Source: Candidatus Magasanikbacteria bacterium CG_4_10_14_0_2_um_filter_41_10
GTDB lineage: Bacteria; Patescibacteriota; Patescibacteriia; Magasanikbacterales; UBA922
DNA length: 6,223 nt
Direction: 5' to 3'
NCBI GenBank assembly: GCA_002792995.1
Contig: PFPJ01000069.1
Coordinates: 1-6,223 of the forward strand
The translations under genes were made by a program, and so were the position numbers. The notes under the pieces are model-generated. The model made no database searches, was not told the DNA's origin, and saw only the letters and a program-made list of their open reading frames with translations. Every line of letters starts with the position of its first letter. The stretch's first letter is position 1. Shown here in pieces: positions 1-5,637 of this stretch.

Positions 1-516
1 CCCGACGTACGCATCGTGAAGATTTTTTTCATATCGATAAAAAATAGCACGCGGTGTAAAGAGTGATGACCAACATTCACGTACTTTTTCAAGCACATGT
101 TCTCGCGTTGTATTGAGAAATGTATCCAGCTCCCCTGCCCAGCTTGCAATACTGCTATCTTCTGCCGTTGCACTAGAACGGACTGCAACAAACTCAGCCC
201 CAAGTTCATCAAACGCTGAAAGAATTTCTGATGCAATATCTTCTGGCATCGCAGTATCGTGAATAGCATCACGCAGGACATTGCTCGCCCGATCGACGCT
301 ATTGATATCATTCGCATCTACTTCTGCGATACGTGCTTCTATTTCTGCGTTGAGTCCAGTTTCTTCTATAAATCTATCGAATGCTGTTGCAAGGACAACA
401 AAACCAGGTGGAACTGGAATACCAGCATTAGTCATTTCACCGAGTGACGCGCCTTTTCCGCCGGCGATGTCGACGTTGTCTTTTGTGATTTGTTTGAATG
501 GGTGGAGGTATTTCAT
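1..516 (-). CDS. ppsA: Phosphoenolpyruvate synthase, N-terminal part (cut by window edge)
   Basis: Partial gene; 172 N-terminal residues are present and the frame is open to the left edge. It encodes the start of the ATP-grasp (PPDK N-terminal, ATP/pyruvate-phosphate dikinase type) domain. Visible hallmarks are GGKGASLGEM at residues 19-28, the following PVPPGF at 34-39, VAVRSSATAED at 110-120, SWAGELDTFLN at 125-135 and the CWSSLFTPRA block at 148-157. In this family the domain binds ATP and passes phosphate to a swivelling histidine domain, which then charges pyruvate to PEP (cytosolic, gluconeogenic direction). The swivelling and PEP-binding domains should lie beyond the window, so PEP synthase rather than PPDK or a stand-alone ATP-grasp protein is inferred from the N-terminus only. 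The ATG at 516-514 is the natural start because family similarity begins within a few residues. No Shine-Dalgarno precedes it and a candidate promoter lies almost on top of it, so the mRNA may be leaderless. Base composition matches the operon on the right, not the GC-rich phosphatase gene between them. Confidence 0.88.
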   Translation of the reverse strand, partial: MKYLHPFKQITKDNVDIAGGKGASLGEMTNAGIPVPPGFVVLATAFDRFIEETGLNAEIEARIAEVDANDINSVDRASNVLRDAIHDTAMPEDIASEILSAFDELGAEFVAVRSSATAEDSSIASWAGELDTFLNTTREHVLEKVRECWSSLFTPRAIFYRYEKNLHDAYVG

Positions 517-525
517 AAGGTTAGA

Positions 526-556
526 TATATATCAGTGTAATAGAGACACTTGACAA
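526..556 (-). promoter_or_regulatory. Candidate promoter for the PEP synthase gene
   Basis: On the minus strand, TTGTCA (556-551) is followed after 19 nt by TATATA (531-526), preceded by TG one base upstream (extended -10). The spacing is longer than ideal. A start site about 7 nt downstream would fall within a few bases of the ATG at 516, giving a leaderless or nearly leaderless transcript. That would fit the absence of a Shine-Dalgarno. Its -35 lies on the same bases as the -35 of the plus-strand promoter. Confidence 0.4.
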
Positions 557-578
557 ATGCAAGATGTTTTGCTAGGGT
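550..578 (+). promoter_or_regulatory. Candidate sigma-70-type promoter reading toward the phosphatase gene
   Basis: A perfect TTGACA (550-555), a 17-nt spacer and TAGGGT (573-578) with a TG extension at 570-571 form a good extended -10 promoter. The first, second and last bases of the -10, which matter most, match consensus. Transcription would start near 585 and give a leader of about 210 nt before the histidine phosphatase start. The promoter lies in AT-rich sequence outside the GC-rich island, so it may belong to the host rather than to the inserted gene. Confidence 0.55.
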
Positions 579-657
579 AATCTGTCTTGGCTAGATGAGA
601 CAGTATGCTTTTCTTAGCAGAATTCTTTCCCAAGCACCGCGCACATTACAATATGGC

Positions 658-713
658 TCCGTGGGTTCCGTATGAGTATTTGAGTATCTCGAATGTTCGT
701 ATGGACCCACGGA
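658..713 (+). other. Imperfect hairpin in the leader upstream of the phosphatase gene
   Basis: TCCGTGGGT at 658-666 is perfectly complementary to ACCCACGGA at 705-713. Beyond a one-base bulge at 667 the pairing continues with CC/GG and several A-U, G-C and G-U pairs toward a loop at about 678-694. It lies between the candidate promoter and the start codon, near the left edge of the GC-rich island. It has no U-tract, so it is not a standard terminator. It could be a leader regulatory structure, a protein site or an island-boundary relic. Confidence 0.45.
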
Positions 714-752
714 TTGGCTAGCACTCGCTCGCCTGTCCACTCACACCCACAC

Positions 753-775
753 GCCGCCAGGGTCCCTTGGGCGGT
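753..775 (+). other. Short GC-rich stem just upstream of the ribosome binding site
   Basis: CCGCC (754-758) can pair with GGCGG (770-774), extended by a G-U pair at 753/775, around an 11-nt interior. It ends 10 nt before the AGGAGG at 785. It may affect translation or premature termination (it is followed by only three T), or may simply reflect high GC content. Confidence 0.25.
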
Positions 776-784
776 TTCGAAAGT

Positions 785-790
785 AGGAGG
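785..790 (+). promoter_or_regulatory. Shine-Dalgarno site that decides the phosphatase start
   Basis: A perfect AGGAGG lies 4 nt before the ATG at 795. This selects 795 over the in-frame upstream ATG at 693, which has no such site. None of the minus-strand genes in the window has a comparably strong, well-placed site. Confidence 0.85.
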
Positions 791-794
791 ACTC

Positions 795-1397
795 ATGTCC
801 ACGCACATCGCCTTCGTTCGACACGGCAACCACGTGAACAACGTCCTGACCCAAGAGGCACGCGCCGATGCGATCCAGCTCGGCAAAGACCTCCGCAACG
901 CCGGCTTCCTGATCGAGGACTGCGTCAGTTCGCCGCTCGGCCGCACGGTCGAAACCGGGCTCTGCATCATGCAGGGCAACGGAGAGGTCAAGCTCATGGA
1001 GACGAACTGCGACCTGGGCGACATCAGCTCGGACAGGAAACTCCCGACGGACTTCATGTCCAGGTGGAAGATGCTCTCGCAGGAGAAGTTCGGAGACACG
1101 AGCGACGTGAACCTGGCCAAGACGATGTTCATGTTCGACGAGTTCCATGACCAGATGCTTCGTCGGGCGAAGGAAGGGGCGAGCGTGCTGCGCAACTTGA
1201 ACGTCGCCCGCCCGTACGCGACCATCCTCGTCGTGTCGCACGCCATCGCCAGGATGGAGATTTCCCTCCGCGAACTCCGCGGGGAGAAGAGCGTCCTCAA
1301 CATCCCCGAGGACGAGATCTTCGGCAAGGGCGGATGCGCCATTGTCGAGATGGACTGCGGGAAGGTGCTGAACGTCTGGCGCGTTGTCAAGAGCTAG
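795..1397 (+). CDS. Histidine phosphatase family protein (phosphoglycerate mutase-like)
   Basis: A 200-residue protein of the histidine phosphatase (branch 1, PGM-like) superfamily, which transfers phosphate through a phosphohistidine. The N-terminal catalytic motif FVRHGN is at residues 7-12 (R9, H10, G11). SSPLGRTVET at 45-54 supplies the second conserved arginine (R50). An acidic candidate, E69, falls in the expected central region. The second catalytic histidine is H149 in VVSHAIARME (146-155). The set appears complete and the length is normal for the small phosphatase branch. The substrate cannot be read from sequence; options include sugar phosphates, phosphoprotein (SixA-like) or nucleotide-derived phosphates. 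The start at 795 is fixed by AGGAGG and places RHG at the usual position; the upstream in-frame extension to 693 carries no family similarity. The gene runs opposite to every other gene here, divergent from PEP synthase and convergent with the swivel-domain operon. It is far richer in GC than they are, so horizontal acquisition is likely. Confidence 0.85.
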   Translation: MSTHIAFVRHGNHVNNVLTQEARADAIQLGKDLRNAGFLIEDCVSSPLGRTVETGLCIMQGNGEVKLMETNCDLGDISSDRKLPTDFMSRWKMLSQEKFGDTSDVNLAKTMFMFDEFHDQMLRRAKEGASVLRNLNVARPYATILVVSHAIARMEISLRELRGEKSVLNIPEDEIFGKGGCAIVEMDCGKVLNVWRVVKS

Positions 1398-1421
1398 CCA
1401 GGCCAGCGCCGACATCAGGAT

Positions 1422-1459
1422 GGCGGCACGGAAACGCACCTCGCGTTCTCCGTGCCGCC
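1422..1459 (+). terminator. GC-rich hairpin after the phosphatase gene
   Basis: GGCGGCACGGA (1422-1432) pairs perfectly with TCCGTGCCGCC (1449-1459). The stem continues with AACGC (1433-1437) against GCGTT (1443-1447), leaving one bulged C (1448) and a 5-nt loop. This 16-bp stem begins 25 nt after the stop codon. No U-tract follows, so it resembles terminators or 3'-protecting hairpins of high-GC genomes and may have arrived with the gene. Confidence 0.65.
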
Positions 1460-1511
1460 GCCTGTCATTGATTTACTTCTTGAAATAATTTCGAGAGATG
1501 AATTAATGAAG

Positions 1512-1545
1512 AAAAAAGAACCACGTTATACGTGGTTCTTTTTTT
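1512..1545. terminator. Bidirectional intrinsic terminator between convergent genes
   Basis: AGAACCACGT (1517-1526) pairs with ACGTGGTTCT (1530-1539) around a TAT loop, and flanking A and T runs extend the stem to about 15 bp. On the plus strand it is followed by seven T (1539-1545). On the minus strand the complement of 1512-1517 gives six U. It therefore suits termination of both the plus-strand phosphatase transcript and the minus-strand operon. The last codons and the TAA stop (1528-1526) of the minus-strand gene lie inside the hairpin. Confidence 0.9.
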
Positions 1546-3043
1546 CAATAATGTGTACTTTTCCACTATCTGCATCCACTTCAACCATATCTCCATCTTT
1601 CAATACATGTGTTGCAATCTTTGTTCCGATGATACAGGGCTTCCCCAATTCTCTTGAAATAATCGCTGCATGACACACAATACCTCCCTGATTTGTCACG
1701 ATTGCTCCTGCCTTTTTCATGGCAGGAACAATTTCAGGAATTGTCATTTCGGATACAAGAATATCTCCGACGTTCATTTTTTGTATATCGTCGATGACAT
1801 TTACAATTTTCACAATACCAATTGCTTTTCCAAGTACTGCTGTTTGACCACTAAATTCTTTTATATTCTCATCAATGTGTTTTTCTTTTTCAGAAAGATG
1901 TACGCGTGACAAAAGATCTTCTGCCTCTTGTCCTATGATAAACCGAGAATTGTCTTTCCCAATTGCAAGCATACTTGCACGATATCGTTCATTCAACACA
2001 TGTTCATCATAGATACCGAACGTAATGGCAGGAACAATTTCGTCTGGGAGAAAATACCGAGCCTGATTCCAAGAAAGATGCAATCGTCGCCCTATTTCTT
2101 TCAAAAACTGATCACACGCATACCAGCCCAAATATTGAACTTCTTTACTATATGCTTTTTGAAAACTAATATCCTTTGCGACACGAAAAATTTCTGCGTG
2201 TTTGTCATCACATTGTAATTTTTTTAACAAAACTTCTTGATCATGTTGTATGCGAGAAAAACGATCTGCATCCTGTGCAAGCATTTCATTAATATTTTCA
2301 TGTTGCAGTGCGTGGATATGAGAAAGTACTTCTTCAGCAGAGGTACCAGGTCCTTCTATCCCATACGTAAGATATTTGTACTTTTGAACATGTGATTCAA
2401 TTTCAGGATCATGTGCAACAAATTTGCGTCCCTTATCTTTCGTTTGTTTTGCAAGCAAAAGAATATTTCGCTCAGCATCGCTGGCGGCAGTTCCTTTTGT
2501 GGGTGTCAGAAGAAGTGAAAAAAGGACACCTGGATTTTCATCGATCATCATCTTCTTACATTGCTTTTCTAAATACTCCAAAAGATACTCAGTCAGTGCT
2601 GCGCGCTCACCCATTTCCATTGTCCAGGCAATTGCACGAATAGCCTGCAGCTCGACTTCAAGAGGCCTGTATGTTTGATACCAATCACTAAGCCATTCAT
2701 CGCTAACAGCTGAAATGTCTGTTTGCAAGAGTTGTTCAGCGTGGTCGGTAAGAGGTGGAGCAAGAGTATTGTCTGAATATTCATGAAGTGTATCCAAATA
2801 TTCTGGATGATCTAAAAAAATTTCAAGATTTTTTTGTTGCATGTCTTCCCACGCTTTTTTTGGATAGCACATGCGAATTCTGCCTTGTTTGTAAAGGTGA
2901 ATTGATGTAGGAGTACTGACAAAACGCCATGGTTCGTAGTGGCGACTCATAAAAGCAATCGATGGCTCAAGAGCCATAGGTCCGTACTGAAAAAGATCTT
3001 CTAGTACAAACCAATCTGTTTGTAGTATTTCGTCATTCGTCAT
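1526..3043 (-). CDS. PEP-utiliser swivelling-domain protein, third of three paralogues
   Basis: A 505-residue soluble protein, last gene of the operon. The C-terminal domain (about 394-505) is the PEP-utilising enzyme mobile (swivelling) domain: a start resembling SGQTAVLGKA, then VPAMKKAGAIVTNQGG, and GGIVCHAAIISRELGKP with the phosphate-accepting histidine at H458. The preceding region is mostly helical. It includes LLLTPTKGTAASDAERN (177-193) and FLKEIGRRLHLSWNQARYF (313-331), the latter aligning by eye with residues 330-348 of the 512-residue paralogue. No ATP-grasp and no PEP-binding barrel are present, so it cannot be a complete PEP synthase. A phosphocarrier role is inferred from the histidine domain. 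The Thr usually two residues before the histidine (TSH/TCH) is Val. The start at 3043 is chosen because it overlaps the previous stop as ATGA and begins sequence like the paralogues. A longer reading from 3172 would add 43 residues antiparallel to none of the family and fully inside the upstream gene. The stop lies within the terminator hairpin. Confidence 0.88.
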   Translation of the reverse strand: MTNDEILQTDWFVLEDLFQYGPMALEPSIAFMSRHYEPWRFVSTPTSIHLYKQGRIRMCYPKKAWEDMQQKNLEIFLDHPEYLDTLHEYSDNTLAPPLTDHAEQLLQTDISAVSDEWLSDWYQTYRPLEVELQAIRAIAWTMEMGERAALTEYLLEYLEKQCKKMMIDENPGVLFSLLLTPTKGTAASDAERNILLLAKQTKDKGRKFVAHDPEIESHVQKYKYLTYGIEGPGTSAEEVLSHIHALQHENINEMLAQDADRFSRIQHDQEVLLKKLQCDDKHAEIFRVAKDISFQKAYSKEVQYLGWYACDQFLKEIGRRLHLSWNQARYFLPDEIVPAITFGIYDEHVLNERYRASMLAIGKDNSRFIIGQEAEDLLSRVHLSEKEKHIDENIKEFSGQTAVLGKAIGIVKIVNVIDDIQKMNVGDILVSEMTIPEIVPAMKKAGAIVTNQGGIVCHAAIISRELGKPCIIGTKIATHVLKDGDMVEVDADSGKVHIIEKKNHV

Positions 3044-4098
3044 ATTTTTTTCACTACTCCGTTTACCGCATCCACTTCGACAAGATCTCCATCTTTCAAT
3101 ACTTTCGTAGCAATCTCTGTCGCTATGATACAAGGCTTTTTCATTTCTCTTGCAACTATTGCTGCGTGGCAAAGTGTACCTCCCTCGTCAGTTACAAACG
3201 CAGCTGCCTTTTTCATGGCTGGCAGATATGATGGCTGTGTCATGGATGCAACAAGAATAGATCCTTCAGTCACTTTTGAGATATCTTGTTTTGTGAGGAC
3301 AATCACAACAGTACCTTGTACTTTTCCTGGAAATGCCGTCCGACCTGTGATTTCTTTCATATTTTTCTGCTTTTCTTCTGTTTCAAAACCTAATTCCTTT
3401 GCCTTTTGTGTAGCTTCTACTCCTATATAGGAGCTTTCTTTTTTATCTTTTTCTAAGAGATACAAGAAAGATGTAGATCTCTCACGCAATGTTTGCTCAT
3501 CAGGCAGCACTTTTCCACGCAAAAAAAATGCTTCAAATTCTTGACTCGTGATGTTTATTGCGGCATCTACGGCAATATCATATTCTCTCTCAATAACAGC
3601 AGATGCTTTTGGAATGAATTCTTCTTCACCACGTTTGTATAGTGTCTCGGTCAGTACGCGAAGTTTGATTGCATATTCAGAAAATGCGTCACGTTCCTTT
3701 TCTGGTAACACATTCACAAAATCTATCGCATCCATACTCGGATACACAAGTGGAATGAGTTCTATATAGTATTTGAAAAAAACCAAAATGTCTTTTGGCT
3801 GAAGTTTTGCAACAGGTGTTTCAATCAATTCTATGTACGCACTTCGTAATGACTGCACTGTTTGTACATTACTTTCAAAAACGTTAGGATCCATTTTCTT
3901 TTGGAGATATGATCGCGAAACGCGTTCGCGCTCGTCTTCGTCTACCCCAAACCAAAAGACACCATCTTTTATATAAAATGCTATGGTCGAAAATCTATCG
4001 CCGAGGAGCTGCTCGATATCATGCGTCAAAAAATATTCCATCACAGAGGACATACCGAGGAGTGTGTAGTCTCGTGGATGAAAGTCTAGCTTGTTCAT
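3040..4098 (-). CDS. PEP-utiliser swivelling-domain protein, second paralogue (short form)
   Basis: A 352-residue protein, middle of the tandem. The swivelling domain spans about 247-352: ITGRTAFPGKVQG at its start, LPAMKKAAAFVTDEGG, and GGTLCHAAIVAREMKKP with the phosphohistidine at H311. The usual Thr before it is Leu. Residues about 183-246, including SYIGVEA, align by eye with the linker just before the swivelling domain in both paralogues, and an N-terminal segment (FYIKDGVFWFGV) resembles the start of the 512-residue protein (NLWFYFGE). It is about 150 residues shorter than its neighbours: the central helical part present in the other two is missing or strongly reduced. The frame is clean with no sign of decay, so this looks like a compact family member rather than a pseudogene. 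Start and stop each overlap a neighbour by 4 nt (ATGA), implying translational coupling. Only a weak AAAGG lies 15 nt upstream of the start, and the slippery heptamer lies between them. Confidence 0.87.
   Translation of the reverse strand: MNKLDFHPRDYTLLGMSSVMEYFLTHDIEQLLGDRFSTIAFYIKDGVFWFGVDEDERERVSRSYLQKKMDPNVFESNVQTVQSLRSAYIELIETPVAKLQPKDILVFFKYYIELIPLVYPSMDAIDFVNVLPEKERDAFSEYAIKLRVLTETLYKRGEEEFIPKASAVIEREYDIAVDAAINITSQEFEAFFLRGKVLPDEQTLRERSTSFLYLLEKDKKESSYIGVEATQKAKELGFETEEKQKNMKEITGRTAFPGKVQGTVVIVLTKQDISKVTEGSILVASMTQPSYLPAMKKAAAFVTDEGGTLCHAAIVAREMKKPCIIATEIATKVLKDGDLVEVDAVNGVVKKI
3045..3051 (-). other. A7 run at the second/third paralogue junction
   Basis: The mRNA reads GTG AAA AAA ATA TGA, with seven A directly before the ATGA overlap. 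Insertion of one A by polymerase slippage, or a -1 ribosome slip, would enter the frame of the third paralogue through its ATG. The ribosomal heptamer is imperfect (G AAA AAA), and seven A is short for efficient transcriptional slippage, so function is uncertain. Confidence 0.25.
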
Positions 4099-5633
4099 AG
4101 CTTTTTTACTATGCCTTTCGAAGCATCGACTTCAACAATATCACCATCTTTGAAAATTTTTGTCGCAATCTTCGTTCCGATAACGCACGGAATGCCAAGC
4201 TCTCGAGAAACAATCGCTGCGTGACTTGTGACACCTCCCTGCTCTGTCACAATAGCACACGCCTTTTTCATGGCAGGCACGATGTCTGGATCAGTTGCAA
4301 TCGATACAAGTACATCGCCAGGATTCATCTTTGCCATATCTTCTGCTCGGATAATAATTTTCACAGGTCCTTTTCCATATCCAAGACACCCTGTTTCACC
4401 CTTCAATTCTGTGATAGTCCCATCAACTTCTTGCTCGACAGCCTTTTCTAGGGCAGTTGCCGCGTCTCCAATATACACATGGCTATATTCTTCTTCTGCA
4501 TAGTACACGCAGTGTTTTGTTCGCTCCAAAAGTTCTTCTGAGCTATACTCATTTTTGAGAAGCATCTTTTCAATATCTCGAACAGTAGCAAATCGAACCT
4601 GCATTTCTGTAAGATATTTTCGTTTTGCAATTTCTTTCAAAATTGCAGACATATGATGCACCGCAAAAATTTGTGCGTAGCGCCGATAGATTTTTGTCAC
4701 CATGAATTCTCCGTATGCATAGAGAATATTTTTCCACTTTTCTTCTATGTCTAGATGTTTTATCAGTGCATCACGCTCTTCTTTTGCATGGACAAATGAC
4801 GCATCTTGTTTTTTCAAAATGTCGCTTGGGTTTTCTCCTGTTGCAAAAATATCGACGAGTTGCTGAATATAATCGTCAATCGTGTATTCGCCAGTAACCC
4901 ACAAATGTTTTGTATAATAGTATGTTTCAGTGTGTTTTTTCAGCATGTCTAACATGTCAGTATTTTTTTCTAGTTCATTTTTTATATCTAGAATGTTCCC
5001 TTGTTTAAATGTTTCAACAAGAGCATCGCTCTTTTCAATTGCAATCGCGATAGCGAGCAGTTCTTCTTGCTCAAGAATAATCAATGATTTATTGACCGGC
5101 TGGGTCAAAGTAACACAATACTCATTTACTTTTTCTTCTGGAACATTTTTTGTCCTTAGATATTCTTTTACTTTCTTTGTCAGATTTCCATGAAACATAT
5201 CCACGCACACAGGAATCCATGCCCATTCATAATAGGCGCTATGAATTTTTTGATGCGTTTCATAGTAATACCACAATGCTTCATTCGTTAACACATTCAA
5301 ATTTGTTTGTGGAATTGTTTTGCAAAATGTTCGAAGTTTGTCTGAATCAATACAAATGTTTTTATTTACGTCATCTGCAAACCCATCTTCATGCAATATT
5401 TTTTCTGCTGCGACTTCTGCAACCTCATAGGCATCTCGCTCGCCAAAGTAAAACCACAGATTGTACCCCTCATATCGACAAAGTAATTTTTTGTAAGGGC
5501 GACCAACATGTTTTTTGAAATAACTCACAAATCCCTCTAGCCAAATCGTGGAAAAAAAGAGATCACAATTTGGGATATTTTCTCCAAGCATCCAAGGATC
5601 TTCTTCGTATAAAAAGTCTGGCTTTGTTTTCAT
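4095..5633 (-). CDS. PEP-utiliser swivelling-domain protein, first paralogue
   Basis: A 512-residue soluble protein and the first of the three tandem paralogues. The C-terminal swivelling domain (about 410-512) starts LKGETGCLGYGKG and carries VPAMKKACAIVTEQGG, then GGVTSHAAIVSRELGIP with the phosphohistidine at H471. It is the only one of the three that keeps the TSH form normal in PPDK. The helical upstream part includes an aromatic-rich N-terminus (NLWFYFGE at 58-65), VTLTQPVNKSLIILEQEELL (174-193) and YIGDAA (387-392), the last shared as YIGVEA/IIGQEA by its paralogues. ATP-grasp and PEP-binding barrel domains are absent. In the family this histidine domain shuttles phosphate between two active sites; the partner here is unknown. 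The start at 5633 is 4 nt after the nnrD stop; a GGAAGG-like stretch lies about 15 nt upstream, so coupling to nnrD translation is likely. The stop overlaps the next start as ATGA and is preceded by an in-frame A_AAA_AAG. Confidence 0.88.
   Translation of the reverse strand: MKTKPDFLYEEDPWMLGENIPNCDLFFSTIWLEGFVSYFKKHVGRPYKKLLCRYEGYNLWFYFGERDAYEVAEVAAEKILHEDGFADDVNKNICIDSDKLRTFCKTIPQTNLNVLTNEALWYYYETHQKIHSAYYEWAWIPVCVDMFHGNLTKKVKEYLRTKNVPEEKVNEYCVTLTQPVNKSLIILEQEELLAIAIAIEKSDALVETFKQGNILDIKNELEKNTDMLDMLKKHTETYYYTKHLWVTGEYTIDDYIQQLVDIFATGENPSDILKKQDASFVHAKEERDALIKHLDIEEKWKNILYAYGEFMVTKIYRRYAQIFAVHHMSAILKEIAKRKYLTEMQVRFATVRDIEKMLLKNEYSSEELLERTKHCVYYAEEEYSHVYIGDAATALEKAVEQEVDGTITELKGETGCLGYGKGPVKIIIRAEDMAKMNPGDVLVSIATDPDIVPAMKKACAIVTEQGGVTSHAAIVSRELGIPCVIGTKIATKIFKDGDIVEVDASKGIVKKL
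4101..4107 (-). promoter_or_regulatory. Candidate -1 ribosomal frameshift heptamer A_AAA_AAG
   Basis: The mRNA reads GTA AAA AAG CTA TGA, so the heptamer is in the correct zero frame and two codons before the stop. This matches the dnaX slippery sequence of E. coli. After a -1 slip the ribosome would read AAA AAA GCT ATG and continue in frame through the next gene. An SD-like AAAGG sits 6 nt upstream of the heptamer. I did not find a convincing downstream stimulatory stem. Lys-Lys codons are common in AT-rich genomes, so chance is possible. Confidence 0.35.
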
Positions 5634-5637
5634 AGAA

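Larger units (their letters stand above)
630..1465. other. GC-rich compositional island (putative acquired one-gene cassette)
   Basis: Sampled lines inside this stretch are about 55-65% GC, against about 37% in a sampled line of the downstream operon. Edges are approximate: composition rises between about 630 and 720 and falls abruptly after about 1465. The island contains one gene, its strong Shine-Dalgarno, and a GC-rich hairpin just after the stop. Codon choice inside is GCC/GTC/CTC/GAC/AAG-rich, whereas neighbouring genes prefer AAA/GAA/ATT. I found no transposase, integrase, terminal inverted repeats or target duplication, so the transfer mechanism is unknown. Confidence 0.6.

Noticed and set aside
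559..572. GCAA-N6-TTGC inverted repeat in the promoter spacer as an operator
   Set aside because: Four-base arms are too short to separate from chance; no regulator gene nearby supports it.
693..794. Longer phosphatase start at 693
   Set aside because: No Shine-Dalgarno there, the added residues are low-complexity GC-rich translation, and AGGAGG at 785 points to 795.
614..1439. Long open frames on the minus strand opposite the phosphatase (258 and 232 residues)
   Set aside because: They are antisense shadows expected in GC-rich coding DNA. The plus-strand frame holds the RHG and second-histidine motifs and the ribosome binding site.
1538..1544. A third A_AAA_AAG heptamer near the end of the third swivel gene
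   Set aside because: It is in frame, but a -1 slip would only add about ten residues before a stop and join no gene. It mainly shows that Lys-Lys codons can produce this heptamer by chance.
1478..1663. Repeated 12-mer TCTTGAAATAAT (about 1478-1489 and 1652-1663)
   Set aside because: Short AT-rich match with no extended similarity; not enough for a duplicated gene remnant or attachment site.
3044..3172. Upstream extension of the third swivel gene to an ATG at 3172 (548 residues)
   Set aside because: The extra 43 residues lie wholly inside the preceding gene in another frame, have no family similarity, and the ATGA overlap start at 3043 fits the operon pattern.
3040..4098. Alternative genetic code with TGA as glycine
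   Set aside because: TGA falls exactly at the ends of two family-length proteins within ATGA overlaps, so it acts as a stop here.
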